Notes: generated by a model not told the origin, from the sequence alone. A DNA stretch of 64,000 bases from Novosphingobium sediminicola (GCF_014196525.1 NZ_JACIDX010000006.1:1-64000), one strand, 5' to 3'; shown: positions 6,302 through 15,383, counted from the first letter of the stretch. Program-made: numbers and translations.

Positions 6302-9274
6302 ATGGCGATTGATCGAACGATGAGGGAATGGACGCAATCGGCCGGCCGTAAGGCATGGCTGGGTGGAGCCGCCGTTTCGGTGCTGGCCATGATGGTGGCC
6401 ACGCCTGCTCTGGCCGCAGAGGCCCCGGCGCCTGCCGCCGAAGCCGAGCCTGCCGCAGAACCGGCCAATGACATTGTGGTGACCGGCACGCGCATCGTGA
6501 AGGACGGCTTTGCCGCGCCCACGCCCGTCGCGGTACTCTCCTCGGTGGACATCAAGGCGCAGGCGCCCGCCAACCTGTCGAACTTCGTCAACCAATTGCC
6601 CGCCGTGACGCAGGGCTCCACCTCTGCCAATTCCTCGGGCAGCCTTTCGAACGGCCTTGCCGGGATCAACAGCGTCAACCTGCGCGGTCTTGGCGCCTCG
6701 CGCACGCTGGTGCTGGTCGATGGCCAGCGTTCGGTGTCGAGCGCCATGAACGGCGTGGTCGATGTCAACACCGTGCCGCAGGATCTGGTCGAGCGCGTTG
6801 AAGTCGTCACCGGCGGCGCATCGGCGCAATATGGTTCGGACGCCGTGGGCGGCGTGGTCAATTTCATCCTGAACAAGAAGTACAAGGGCTTCAAGATCGG
6901 GGTGGATCAGGGCATCACCACCTATGGCGACGCGCGCAACTACAAGGTCACTGCCTCGGCAGGCTTTGGCGCTTTTGACGATCGCCTCCATGTCCTGCTC
7001 AACACCGAATATGCCAAGCAGGACGGCGTTTCGACCATCGCGCGCGATTGGAATAATTCGGGCTATTTCACTGTCGCCAATCCCAATACGGCGGCGGGCC
7101 AGCCCAGCTGGATCGTGGGCAGCGGTATCGGCCCCTCGGGCTACACGGCGGGCGGTCTGATCACCGGGTCCACCGTCAGCTCGCTGGTCGGCAAATATTT
7201 CATGGGCGCCGGACAAGTCGGCACGCTCAATTTCGGGTCCAAGAGCAGCTCGGGCTATATGGTCGGCGGGGATTATCAGACCACGCTGGCGGGCCATGTC
7301 GGCACCAATTCGCTGATGCCTGATGAAGCGCGCTTCAGCGCCTTTGGCCGGGCCAGCTATGACCTGACCAATGACATCGAGATCTTCGCCCAGTTCGGCT
7401 GGAACCGCTATATCGGCGAAAGCTATTATCAGCAGACCCCCAGCACCGGTGTGTCGATCAAGGGCGACAATGCCTATCTGCAATCGCTTTATCCCACGGT
7501 GGCGGCCGCGCTTGGCAATTCCTCGGCCAACACGATCACCATCGGCACCAGCAATGCCGGTTATCCGGTGCCGGGCAGCCATAACACCCGCGACGTCTAT
7601 CGCTATGTCATCGGCACCAAGGGCAAGTTCGACGCGCTGGGCCGCGAATGGAAATTCGACGCCTATTTCCAGCATGGCGAAACCAAGTCGCATGAACAGC
7701 TGACCAACACCTGGAACCTGACCCGCATGTCGCTGGCGCAGGATGCGGTCTATGCGCCGGTAGGCAATGCGATGGGCGTGGCGGCAGGCACGATCGTGTG
7801 CCGTTCCAGCCTGACCGCGCCGACCAATGGCTGCGTTCCCATCAACCGCCTTGGCACGACCGGGCCTTCGGCGGCGGGCCTTGCCTATATCTACGGCAAT
7901 CAGCCCTGGCGCGATCAGACGTTGAAGCAGGACGTGGCCTCGGTGGCCTTGAACGGCGATCTGTTCAAGCTGCCGGGCGGCACGGCGGCGATTGCGTTCG
8001 GCGGCGAATGGCGGCGCGAAGGCATCACCGGCTATGTGCCCACCGAATTCCAGCCCACCATCAACGCCAACGGCACCACCACCAGCAACTGGCTCTATGG
8101 CAATTATCTGGCCAATACCGGCCATTACTATGTGAAGGAAGGCTTCGTCGAAATCGACCTGCCGATGTTCAAGGGCTTCAACGTCAATGCGGCGGCCCGC
8201 GGCACCGATTATTCGACCAGCGGCAGCGTGGTGACCTATAAGGCGGGCGCCACATGGCAGGTCGGTTCCATGCTCAAGCTGCGCGGCACCTATTCGCGCG
8301 ACATCCGCGCGCCCAACCTTCAGGAGCTGTTCGCCTCGCCCACCGCGCGCACCAATTCGGTGGTGGTTGCCTCGGGTCAGGCCAACCAGTTCCTGCCGGG
8401 CGGCACTTATGGCTTTGTCGAAAGCACGATCGGCAACACCAGCCTGACCCCGGAAAAGGCCAATACATGGACTGTGGGCGCGGTGATTACGCCGCCCTTC
8501 ATCCCCGGCTTTACCGCCAGCTTTGACTATTACGACATCAACATCAAGGATGCGATCGGCTCGATCACCTCGCAGAACACGATCGATTTCTGTTCGGCGG
8601 GCCTGACGGCCTATTGCAAGAACATCGCCTATTCGGGCGGGGCGATTTCCTCGATCACCGTCCAGCCGTATAATTTCGCCAGCCAGCACGCCAAGGGCTT
8701 TGACATCGAGGCCAGCTATCGCGCGCCGCTCTCGAAAATCAGCAGCAGCCTGCCCGGCACGCTGACGCTGCGCGGCACGACGACGCATTACATCGCCAAC
8801 GTGGTCGACAACAAGATCTTCCCGGTGGACTATGCGGGCGTCAACGGCGGCAGCCTCTCGGGCAGCTATAGCTCGCCCAGCTGGGTCTATCGCATCAGCG
8901 CCTTTTATGAGGTCGGTCAGGTCAATTTCAACCTGGTCTATCGCGGCTTCTCGGACGGCGTTTACGGCAACGACTATATCGAATGCACCACCTCTTGCCC
9001 GACCGTGTCGAACCTCAATCAATATCGCACGATCAACAACAACCAGATTAAGGGCACCAGCTATCTTGACGCCTCGGTCCAGTTCAAGATCCTGACCCAG
9101 AAGGTGAAGGATGCTTCGATCACCTTTGTGGTCAACAATCTGACCAACCGCGATCCGGTCCTGATCGGCAATGGGCCCAGCGGCAATAACGTTCCGGCTT
9201 ATGCCCAGACCAACCGCAGCATTTACGATGTGATGGGGCGCACGTTCCGCGTCTCGGCAAAAATCGGCTTCTGA
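6302..9274 (+). CDS. TonB-dependent outer-membrane receptor
   Basis: The 990-residue protein starts with a long signal peptide ending near PALAAEA. A short Ala/Glu/Pro-rich linker and the TonB-box-like DIVVTGTRI (about residues 56-64) follow. The plug domain has VNLRGLGASRTLVLVDGQR and VERVEVVTGGASAQYGSDAVGGVVNFIL. The remaining 800 residues form the beta-barrel, ending in the aromatic residue of ...RVSAKIGF, the usual BamA recognition signal. In sphingomonads this subfamily is often found next to peptidases. The downstream neighbour, 18 bases away, is an exported M20 hydrolase, so a peptide or amino-acid conjugate is a reasonable guess for the substrate. Siderophore uptake cannot be excluded. 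Confidence 0.93.
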   Translation: MAIDRTMREWTQSAGRKAWLGGAAVSVLAMMVATPALAAEAPAPAAEAEPAAEPANDIVVTGTRIVKDGFAAPTPVAVLSSVDIKAQAPANLSNFVNQLPAVTQGSTSANSSGSLSNGLAGINSVNLRGLGASRTLVLVDGQRSVSSAMNGVVDVNTVPQDLVERVEVVTGGASAQYGSDAVGGVVNFILNKKYKGFKIGVDQGITTYGDARNYKVTASAGFGAFDDRLHVLLNTEYAKQDGVSTIARDWNNSGYFTVANPNTAAGQPSWIVGSGIGPSGYTAGGLITGSTVSSLVGKYFMGAGQVGTLNFGSKSSSGYMVGGDYQTTLAGHVGTNSLMPDEARFSAFGRASYDLTNDIEIFAQFGWNRYIGESYYQQTPSTGVSIKGDNAYLQSLYPTVAAALGNSSANTITIGTSNAGYPVPGSHNTRDVYRYVIGTKGKFDALGREWKFDAYFQHGETKSHEQLTNTWNLTRMSLAQDAVYAPVGNAMGVAAGTIVCRSSLTAPTNGCVPINRLGTTGPSAAGLAYIYGNQPWRDQTLKQDVASVALNGDLFKLPGGTAAIAFGGEWRREGITGYVPTEFQPTINANGTTTSNWLYGNYLANTGHYYVKEGFVEIDLPMFKGFNVNAAARGTDYSTSGSVVTYKAGATWQVGSMLKLRGTYSRDIRAPNLQELFASPTARTNSVVVASGQANQFLPGGTYGFVESTIGNTSLTPEKANTWTVGAVITPPFIPGFTASFDYYDINIKDAIGSITSQNTIDFCSAGLTAYCKNIAYSGGAISSITVQPYNFASQHAKGFDIEASYRAPLSKISSSLPGTLTLRGTTTHYIANVVDNKIFPVDYAGVNGGSLSGSYSSPSWVYRISAFYEVGQVNFNLVYRGFSDGVYGNDYIECTTSCPTVSNLNQYRTINNNQIKGTSYLDASVQFKILTQKVKDASITFVVNNLTNRDPVLIGNGPSGNNVPAYAQTNRSIYDVMGRTFRVSAKIGF

Positions 9275-9292
9275 TACGGAGAAGGATCAGTC

Positions 9293-10879
9293 ATGGATTT
9301 TGTGAAACGCAGCACTCTGGCCCTGATGGCCACGGCCGCTCTGATGGCCGGCACGCAGGCCCATGCCGCCGCCAGCCCCAAGCTGAAGGCCGAGGCCGTG
9401 GCCGGGGTGGAAGCGCAGAAGAAGGATATTCAGGTGATGGTGGATACCGTGTTCAGCTATGCTGAACCCGGTTTCCAGGAATTCCGCACGATGGAATATC
9501 TGACTGGCATTCTGGAAAAGAACGGCTTCAAGGTGACCAAGGGCGTGGCGGGCATCCCCACCGCGTTCACCGCCACCTGGGGTGAGGGCGGTCCTTTGCT
9601 GGCGTTGGGCAGCGACGTGGACAATCTGCTGGGTACCTCGCAGACGCCGGGCCTGCCCTATGTGAAGCCGATGGTCGAGGGCGCGCCGGGCCATGGCGAG
9701 GGGCATAATTCAGGTATGCCGCTGGTCGTGGCCGCCGCGATTGCCGCCAAGCAGGTGATGGAAAAGAACCACATCCCCGGCCGCCTGATGATCTGGCCGG
9801 GCATTGCCGAGGAACTGCTGGCCACCAAGGCCTATTATGTGCGCGAGGGGATGTTCAAGGGCGTCGATCTTTGCATCTTCAACCATGTCAGCTCTGATTT
9901 CGGCACCGCCTATGGCGAATTGGGCATGAACGGCATGGTGTCGGTCGAATATACGTTCAAGGGCAAGACTGCCCATGCCGCGGGCGATCCGTGGGATGGT
10001 TTCTCGGCGCTGGACGGCGTGGAGATCATGGATTCGGCGTGGAATTTCCGCCGCGAACATCTGCCCATCACCCAGCGTTCGCATTACGTCATCACCAATG
10101 GCGGGGGCCAGCCCAACGTCGTGCCCGACAAGGCCAGCGTGTGGTACTATTTCCGCGAGCGCAGCTTTGGCGCGGTGCGCAACCTGTACAACACCGGCAA
10201 TGAAATCGCGCAGGCCGCCGCCAAGGCGACCGGCACCACCGTGACCTCGCAGATCCTTGGCTATGCCGCGCCCAATTTCGGCAACAAGCCGCTGGCCGAG
10301 GCCGCCTATGCCAATATCAAGACGGTGGGCATGCCCAAGTGGACCGCCGACGATCAGGCCTTCACCAAGGCGGTGCAGACGATCAACCACCGCACGGTCA
10401 AGCCTTTGTCCGACACGGTGGGCGAATTGTCATCGCCCGAAAACCGCCCGCGTTCGATCGGCGGCGGTTCGGATGACATTGGCGATATCATGTGGACCGT
10501 GCCGACCATCACGATCCGCTATCCGGCCAATATCCCGAACATGATCGGCCACAATGTGCTCTCGGCCATGGCGATGGCCACGCCGATCGCGCATAAGGGC
10601 GTCGAGGCCGGAGCCAAGGCGCTGGCCATGACGATCCTTGACGTGATGACCACGCCCAAGCTGGTGGCCGATGCCAAGGCCTATTTCACCGATGTGCAGC
10701 AGAAAACCGACAAGTACGACCCGATTCTGGGGCCGAAGGCGGCGACCTGGCTGAATGAAAAGACGATGAAGGAATATCGTCCGCAGATGGAGAAATATTA
10801 CTACGACGCGGCGAAATATCCGACCTACCTCGATCAGCTCGGGATCAAATATCCCACGCTGGAGGCGCCCAAGTCGTAA
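9293..10879 (+). CDS. Exported M20-family amidohydrolase, AbgB-like
   Basis: The 528-residue protein has a clear signal peptide cut after HAHAA-like residues (LMAGTQAHAAAS). It then follows the pattern of AbgB, the p-aminobenzoyl-glutamate hydrolase subunit: GSDVDNL, GHGEGHNSGMP, AEELLATKAYYVREGMF, FKGKTAHAA, and ITNGGGQPNVVPD. These segments bind a metal pair and form the dimerisation lid. One oddity is the metal-site segment: AbgB-type enzymes usually have GHGCGHN, but here the cysteine is replaced by glutamate (GHGEGHN). The protein should hydrolyse an amide or dipeptide-like bond in the periplasm. It is the last gene of the receptor operon, and two hairpins follow it. Confidence 0.87.
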   Translation: MDFVKRSTLALMATAALMAGTQAHAAASPKLKAEAVAGVEAQKKDIQVMVDTVFSYAEPGFQEFRTMEYLTGILEKNGFKVTKGVAGIPTAFTATWGEGGPLLALGSDVDNLLGTSQTPGLPYVKPMVEGAPGHGEGHNSGMPLVVAAAIAAKQVMEKNHIPGRLMIWPGIAEELLATKAYYVREGMFKGVDLCIFNHVSSDFGTAYGELGMNGMVSVEYTFKGKTAHAAGDPWDGFSALDGVEIMDSAWNFRREHLPITQRSHYVITNGGGQPNVVPDKASVWYYFRERSFGAVRNLYNTGNEIAQAAAKATGTTVTSQILGYAAPNFGNKPLAEAAYANIKTVGMPKWTADDQAFTKAVQTINHRTVKPLSDTVGELSSPENRPRSIGGGSDDIGDIMWTVPTITIRYPANIPNMIGHNVLSAMAMATPIAHKGVEAGAKALAMTILDVMTTPKLVADAKAYFTDVQQKTDKYDPILGPKAATWLNEKTMKEYRPQMEKYYYDAAKYPTYLDQLGIKYPTLEAPKS

Positions 10880-10901
10880 ATTTGTAAGTTTGTGAAAGGG
10901 A

Positions 10902-10930
10902 CCGGATGGGCATCGACCCATCCGGACTTT
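10902..10930 (+). terminator. Terminator after the M20 hydrolase gene
   Basis: CCGGATGGG, a six-base loop, and CCCATCCGG form a perfect nine-pair stem followed by ACTTTTC. It lies 22 bases after the stop codon. Confidence 0.8.
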
Positions 10931-10943
10931 TCGCGCAGGAGGA

Positions 10944-10978
10944 AGCAGGGTCGTCCGGCTGGGGCGGCCCTGCTTTTT
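10944..10978 (+). terminator. Second terminator in the convergent M20 / moeB gap
   Basis: AGCAGGGTCG and CGGCCCTGCT form a ten-pair stem with one wobble, followed by TTTTT on the plus strand. It sits directly at the stop codon of the opposing gene, so it insulates the two convergent units. Confidence 0.75.
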
Positions 10979-11741
10979 AGTGAGAGGGGCAGGCCGGATC
11001 GGCGGGGATGGTGATCGTGCGCAGCGATGGCGCGAGGCCGTCGAGCAGATGCAGCCGCCCCCATTGCGGATCGGCCAGCGGCCCCGGCACGCCTGCGCCA
11101 TGCAGGATCACACGAATGGCCGATTGCGCCGCCATTGTGCCAACCATGCCGACAAAGGCCCCCAACACGCCGTCGGCCGCGCATGTGTCGCAATCACTGG
11201 CATCAAACGCATCGCCGACAAAGCAGCGGTAGCAGGCATGGCCCGGCAGGTGTCCCGCGAAATTGGCGATCTGGCCCTGAAACCGGCCCACGGCGGCGGT
11301 GGTCAGAGGGATTTGCGCCGCGACGCAGGCATCGGACACGGCAAGGCGAGTGGCGAAATTGTCGCAGCCGTCGAGGACCAACGTGGCCCCGGCGATCAGC
11401 GCGGGGGCATTGTCGGCCGAGATGCGGGTCTGATGGTGGGTGACGGCGATCTCGGGGTCAAAGCGCGCAACCCAATCGGCGGCGGCCTGCGCCTTGGGCG
11501 TGCCAATATCCGCTTCGGCAAAGATCGTCTGGCGTTGCAGATTGCTGGCATCAACGCTGTCATCGTCGATCAGCGTCAGGCGGCCTACTCCGGCGGCGGC
11601 CAGATATTGCAAGGCCGGACTGCCGATCCCGCCGCAGCCGATCATCACTACATGGGCGCTGGCCAGCGCCATCTGCCCCACTCCGCCTACCTCGGGCAAA
11701 ACGATATGGCGGGCAAAGCGGGAGAGGCGTTCGGGGTTCAT
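10977..11741 (-). CDS. moeB: ThiF/MoeB/HesA-family sulfur-carrier adenylyltransferase
   Basis: The 254-residue enzyme has the nucleotide loop GCGGIGSPALQYLAAAG (about residues 35-51), DDDSVDASNLQRQTIF, and DGCDNFATR, as in MoeB/ThiF proteins. These activate the C-terminal glycine of a small sulfur-carrier protein with ATP. Two Cys pairs (CYRC and CDTC, about 170-190) are placed to bind structural zinc. There is no C-terminal rhodanese domain. MoeB (molybdopterin) is the more likely role, but ThiF-type function in thiamin synthesis cannot be separated by sequence alone. Upstream of the start lies an intergenic repeat rather than another gene. Confidence 0.82.
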   Translation of the reverse strand: MNPERLSRFARHIVLPEVGGVGQMALASAHVVMIGCGGIGSPALQYLAAAGVGRLTLIDDDSVDASNLQRQTIFAEADIGTPKAQAAADWVARFDPEIAVTHHQTRISADNAPALIAGATLVLDGCDNFATRLAVSDACVAAQIPLTTAAVGRFQGQIANFAGHLPGHACYRCFVGDAFDASDCDTCAADGVLGAFVGMVGTMAAQSAIRVILHGAGVPGPLADPQWGRLHLLDGLAPSLRTITIPADPACPSH

Positions 11742-11789
11742 GCGGGGGATTTAGGGGAGGTGAGGGGGGATGACAAGCAGGGGAAGGGG

Positions 11790-12009
11790 GCCTCCGGCGG
11801 GTTAAGGGCGGGGGCCCTTAACAATCCCAGTTTGGGGGTGGTGTGTGGTTGGCGGAGGTTTTATAGCCTGCGGCGCCTGAGCCTTGCGCTAATTGGCGCC
11901 GCAGGCTTTTCAATTCGCTGGTCGCGTCCGATGCTAAGCGCCGAACCCATCGTGCAGTGCAAACAATAACGGGATTGCAAAGGGATAAGTCCCTTTGCCC
12001 GCCGGAGGC
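11790..12009. repeat. Composite palindromic intergenic repeat, copy 1
   Basis: This copy has hairpin ends in inverted orientation: GCCTCCGGCGGG plus a TTAAGGGC/GCCCTTAA stem at 11790-11829, and CAAAGGGATAAGTCCCTTTG plus CCCGCCGGAGGC at 11970-12009. The centre at 11865-11908 carries AGCCTGCGGCGC and GCGCCGCAGGCTTT arms. The GCGTCCGA...GCCGAACCC block follows at about 11932-11948. It lies between the start of moeB and the stop of dnaA, both on the minus strand. Confidence 0.9.
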
Positions 12010-12149
12010 ATTTTCAGGCACCCGCCGAAGGCATAAAGCCTCATTCACCGCCTGTGCACAGCTTATCCACAGGTAGGCCAACAGGCAATGCACAGGCTTC
12101 TCTAGCCTTTATGCACCGCCCGTCAACAGCTTGTACCGGGGTTTTGAGA
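12010..12149. other. Gap between repeat copy 1 and the dnaA stop codon
   Basis: No gene is visible. The stretch contains a run of DnaA-box-like sequences (12052-12117) annotated separately and a short GAAGGCATAAAGCCTC dyad just before them. Confidence 0.5.
12052..12117 (+). promoter_or_regulatory. DnaA-box cluster downstream of dnaA
   Basis: TTATCCACA at 12063-12071 is a perfect DnaA box. In the same orientation lie TTATGCACC (12109-12117, 8 of 9), CTGTGCACA (12052-12060, 7 of 9) and CAATGCACA (12086-12094, 7 of 9). Such a cluster could be a DnaA titration or regulatory site or part of an origin. No clear AT-rich unwinding element lies beside it, so the origin idea is weak. Confidence 0.5.
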
Positions 12150-13694
12150 TCAGCTTTCCAGCTGACGCAGCAGCGAGCGCACGTCGCCGTCAATGTCGGC
12201 ATCGCGCGTACGCAGATCCTCGATCAGGCGCACCGCGTGGATCACCGTCGAGTGATCGCGCCCGCCGAACTTGCGCCCGATTTCCGGGTAGGAGCGCGGC
12301 GTCAGCACCTTGGAGAGGTACATGGCGACCTGACGCGGACGCACCACGGCGCGCGCGCGACGCTTGGACGACATTTCCTGACGGTCCACGCGATAGAACT
12401 GGCAGACCGTGCGTTGGATCTCGTCGATGGTGATGCGCTTGCGGTTGGCCGAAAGGATATCGGTCAACTGTTCCTCGGCCAATTGCAGGCAGACGGCCTG
12501 ACCGGTCAATTGCGCATAGGCGATCAGCTTGTTGAGACCGCCCACCAGCTCGCGCACATTGCGGTTGATCGTGCGGGCGAGGAATTCGATCACATCGCCC
12601 GGCACATCGACCGAGGTGAAGCGCGCAAGGCGATGTTCGAGCACCGAGCGGCGCAGTTCAATGTCGGCCGGGATGATATCGGCCACCAGGCCCATCGACA
12701 GGCGCGAGAGCAGGCGCTGTTCAACACCGTCCAGCGCCTGAGGACTGCGGTCGGCGGCAAACACCAGCCGCTTGCCTTCGGCCAGCAGCGCGTCGATCGT
12801 GTAGAGCAGTTCTTCCTGCGCCGAAGCCTTGCCGATGATGAACTGGATATCGTCCACCAGCAGCAGATCGAAACCACGCAGGCGCGATTTGAACTCGATC
12901 ATCTGGTTCTGGCGCAGAGCCTGAACGAACTCGACCATGAAGCGCTCGGCGCTGCAATAGAAGATGCGCGCGCGCGGATGGTTGGCCAGAAACGCATGGC
13001 CGATGGCATGCATCAGGTGGGTCTTGCCCTGACCCGTTGCGGCCTTGAGATAAAGCGGCGAGAACTGCGGCGCTTCAAGGGCTGCCATACGCTGGGCCGC
13101 GTTGAAGGCCAGCACATTGCTGGTGCCGGTGACAAAGGTGGGGAAGGTCAGCGAGGGGTCGAGCCCGATCGAGGCCAGCGCCAGCGTATCGGTCGCCGCG
13201 CTTGCGCCTTCGGTGGCATGGCCATGCACGCGGCCCGAATCACCCAGCACCGGGGCAGGGCGCGTGGGCGTATTGTCGCGGGCCAGACGCAGGTCGGGCA
13301 TCGCGCGGCGGCCGGGCTGGGCGCTGATGCGCACATGGCGCACATCGCGCGCGATCTTCCACGCCAGCGTCAACCGGTCGGCAAAGCGATCGGCCACCCA
13401 GTTGGCCGAAAATTCGGTGGGCAGGAACAATTCGAGCGTGCCCGAATCCTTGTTGAACGCGCCGAGCTGAATCGGGCGAATCCATTGATTGAATAACTGC
13501 GGCCCAAGGTCCTTCTTCAGGCCCTGACAGATGTCAGCCCAATCAGCGGCCAGGTCGAGTGCATCCTGATCTTCGGCGGCATGCCCGGACTTACCCTTTG
13601 CAGGGCTAGCCTCGGCGCGCTTGCCGCCCCAAACGGTTCCCGTCACCCCAAATGCTCCTGATCCGCCATTAAGCCCCAACCCGCCGACAGACAT
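12150..13694 (-). CDS. dnaA: Chromosomal replication initiator protein DnaA
   Basis: DnaA binds origin DnaA boxes, oligomerises with ATP and opens the duplex. The start at 13694 gives 514 residues, and AAGGTGAG lies nine bases before the ATG. Longer frames reach 13928 but have no family-like sequence. Domain I is recognisable at DWADICQGLKKDLGPQLFNQWI. The AAA+ core has Walker A GQGKTHLMHAIGHAFL, Walker B LLLVDDIQFI, and a sensor/arginine-finger region. Domain IV carries the DnaA signature ending GRDHSTVIHAVRLIEDLR. A Gly-rich N-terminal tail of about 25 residues precedes domain I. The gene is followed by a DnaA-box cluster and a composite repeat. Confidence 0.97.
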   Translation of the reverse strand: MSVGGLGLNGGSGAFGVTGTVWGGKRAEASPAKGKSGHAAEDQDALDLAADWADICQGLKKDLGPQLFNQWIRPIQLGAFNKDSGTLELFLPTEFSANWVADRFADRLTLAWKIARDVRHVRISAQPGRRAMPDLRLARDNTPTRPAPVLGDSGRVHGHATEGASAATDTLALASIGLDPSLTFPTFVTGTSNVLAFNAAQRMAALEAPQFSPLYLKAATGQGKTHLMHAIGHAFLANHPRARIFYCSAERFMVEFVQALRQNQMIEFKSRLRGFDLLLVDDIQFIIGKASAQEELLYTIDALLAEGKRLVFAADRSPQALDGVEQRLLSRLSMGLVADIIPADIELRRSVLEHRLARFTSVDVPGDVIEFLARTINRNVRELVGGLNKLIAYAQLTGQAVCLQLAEEQLTDILSANRKRITIDEIQRTVCQFYRVDRQEMSSKRRARAVVRPRQVAMYLSKVLTPRSYPEIGRKFGGRDHSTVIHAVRLIEDLRTRDADIDGDVRSLLRQLES

Positions 13695-14137
13695 GCCAAC
13701 GGCCTCACCTTGCACACGGAAAACGACTCCTGCCCTGCGAAACCGGAAAGTTTCGCGAGTGTGACAGAGTGCCATATTTCTGTGAAGTTCAGCAGGCGCG
13801 AAACGCCTCGAACCCCTTCGTTTTAGGGATGATCGCGGGCGCTGCGCAAGGGCGTTATCTGCAAAAATTTTGAAATAATTGGCTTGACAGCATAACCCCA
13901 GCAAATCCGCCAAAATCGAAAAAGTCATTGAATTTTAAAGCTAAAATATCATGACAATTTGCGAATCGTTGGAATTGCAGGATTTCTTGAAGCTGTCACT
14001 TTTGCCCGGCAAAGGGCAAAACTAAAGCCAACGAGGGGCAAAGCAAAAGCCGACGGGAATCCCCATCGGCTTTGCTTACGCGCTCTTGCTTATCGCTATG
14101 CCGTGCAACCGTTTCGCACGGCCGCACGAGTCGCGAA
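13695..14137. other. 443-bp gap between dnaA and rpsT
   Basis: The part nearest dnaA should contain its promoter. The segment 13860-13975 is clearly richer in A and T than the surroundings and includes the short dyad ATTTTA/TAAAAT around 13933. A GAATC site (CcrM-type GANTC) lies at about 13963. The rpsT terminator is at 14045-14073, and a TTTTGCCC/GGGCAAAA dyad lies near 14001-14022. No perfect DnaA box and no gene were found. Confidence 0.5.
14045..14073 (-). terminator. rpsT terminator
   Basis: On the minus strand AAAGCCGATGGG pairs with CCCGTCGGCTTTT around a short loop, with one mismatch, and the stem ends in a T-run. It lies about 65 bases after the rpsT stop codon. Confidence 0.7.
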
Positions 14138-14398
14138 TCAGAGAGCGGCGACCGCCTTGGTCAGGCGCGAGAACTTGCGCGAGGCAGTGTTCTTGTGCAG
14201 CACGCCACGAGCAACGCCGCGAGCCAGTTCAGGCTGGGCTTCGTGCAGGGCGGCCGCAGCAGCGGTCTTGTCACCGCCGGCGATCGCAGCTTCGACCTTC
14301 TTGACGAAGGTGCGGATGCGGCTGATGCGGGCGCCATTGATTTCGGCGCGACGCTCGTTACGGCGGATGCGCTTGCGGGCTTGCGGCGTATTGGCCAT
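14138..14398 (-). CDS. rpsT: 30S ribosomal protein S20
   Basis: The 86-residue product starts [17 protein letters not shown], the standard start of bacterial S20, a helical protein that binds 16S rRNA early in 30S assembly. Lys/Arg content is high throughout ([24 protein letters not shown]). The ATG at 14398 is chosen over an upstream in-frame start at 14512 because the extra 38 residues are not S20-like. rpsT next to dnaA and mutM is a common alphaproteobacterial arrangement. Confidence 0.96.
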   Translation of the reverse strand: MANTPQARKRIRRNERRAEINGARISRIRTFVKKVEAAIAGGDKTAAAAALHEAQPELARGVARGVLHKNTASRKFSRLTKAVAAL

Positions 14399-14567
14399 GT
14401 GTGTCCTCGTATCGGGCCGATGCGGCCGGAAATTGCTAGCGAAAATCGGTATAGCAGAACCATCGGTTCCGCCAGAAGCGGCGCCCTTAACCAGCGTGAG
14501 CCGAATCGTCAAGGGAATAGGAGTCTTTATTGTTCCGCCCCGGACCTTCGGGAGCGAAGAATTTGCC

Positions 14568-15383
14568 TTATTTCTGACAGGCCGGACACCAGAAACTCGA
14601 CCTTCCGCCCTGCGTTACGCGGGCAATCGGTGCGGCGCAGGCGTGGCATGGCTCGCCCTCGCGGCCATAGACGCGCCAGTTGGCCGCGAAATAGCCCAGC
14701 TCGCCATTGGGCTGGGCATAATCGCGGATCGTGCTGCCGCCTGCCGCGATGCTTTCGGACAGGACATCGACAATCGCGGGCACCAGCAGCGCCAGCTCGC
14801 GTTTCTTCACATCGCGCCCCAGTCGCAGCGGGCTGATTCCCGCCCGGTGCAGCGCCTCGCAGACATAGATATTGCCAAGTCCGGCCACCACCGCCTGATC
14901 GAGCAGCAATTGTTTGACCGGACTGAGGCGCCCTTTCATCCGCGCGGCCAGCAGGGCAGGGGTCAGTTCGGGCCCCAAAGGCTCCGGCCCCATCGCGGCA
15001 AAGGGCGCCCATCCGGCCAGCGCCTCATCGGCCACCAGATCGACCGAGCCGAATCGCCGCGCGTCATTCAACGCCAACCGGCTGCCCGCCTCGGTGGTCA
15101 GCACCAGATGGTCGTGCTTCTCCAAGGCATCAGGATCAATCCGCCACCGCCCCGACATGCCCAGATGGAACACCATCACAGCGCCCCGGTCGGTATGGAT
15201 CAGCCCATATTTGGCCCGGCGCGACAGGGCCGTCACCGTGGCCCCCGTCATCACCTGCACAAGATCGGCGGGAAACGGGCGGCGCAGCCCCTCGCGACGG
15301 GTTTCGACACGCGCGATCCTTTGCCCGTCCAGATAGGTGGCAAGGCCGCGCAGGGTGGTTTCGACTTCGGGTAGCTCTGGCAT
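14568..15383 (-). CDS. mutM: Formamidopyrimidine-DNA glycosylase (Fpg/MutM)
   Basis: This 271-residue base-excision repair enzyme removes 8-oxoguanine and ring-opened purines and then cleaves the strand. The N-terminus is [14 protein letters not shown], where Pro2 is the catalytic nucleophile after Met removal and Glu3 assists. The C-terminal zinc finger is CHAC...CPAC, ending ...CQK. The H2TH region with [17 protein letters not shown] is present near residues 165-185. Length and motifs are normal. The gene is transcribed toward rpsT, with 170 bases between them. Confidence 0.95.
   Translation of the reverse strand: MPELPEVETTLRGLATYLDGQRIARVETRREGLRRPFPADLVQVMTGATVTALSRRAKYGLIHTDRGAVMVFHLGMSGRWRIDPDALEKHDHLVLTTEAGSRLALNDARRFGSVDLVADEALAGWAPFAAMGPEPLGPELTPALLAARMKGRLSPVKQLLLDQAVVAGLGNIYVCEALHRAGISPLRLGRDVKKRELALLVPAIVDVLSESIAAGGSTIRDYAQPNGELGYFAANWRVYGREGEPCHACAAPIARVTQGGRSSFWCPACQK

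Noticed and set aside
6140..9022. 960-codon open frame antisense to the TonB receptor
   Set aside because: Its product is His/Arg/Gly-rich without any domain, and it follows the codon bias of the receptor on the other strand. High GC makes such shadows common.
11790..12009. Repeats as a CRISPR array
   Set aside because: The copies are dispersed over 48 kb, palindromic and without regular spacers; no cas genes are present.
12010..12149. Chromosome origin oriC
   Set aside because: Only one perfect DnaA box and no adjacent AT-rich unwinding region; in alphaproteobacteria the origin is more often near hemE. Kept as a DnaA-box cluster only.
13695..13928. Longer DnaA reading frame
   Set aside because: The 78 added residues are not family-like and pass through AT-rich promoter-type DNA. 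The ATG at 13694 has a good ribosome-binding site.
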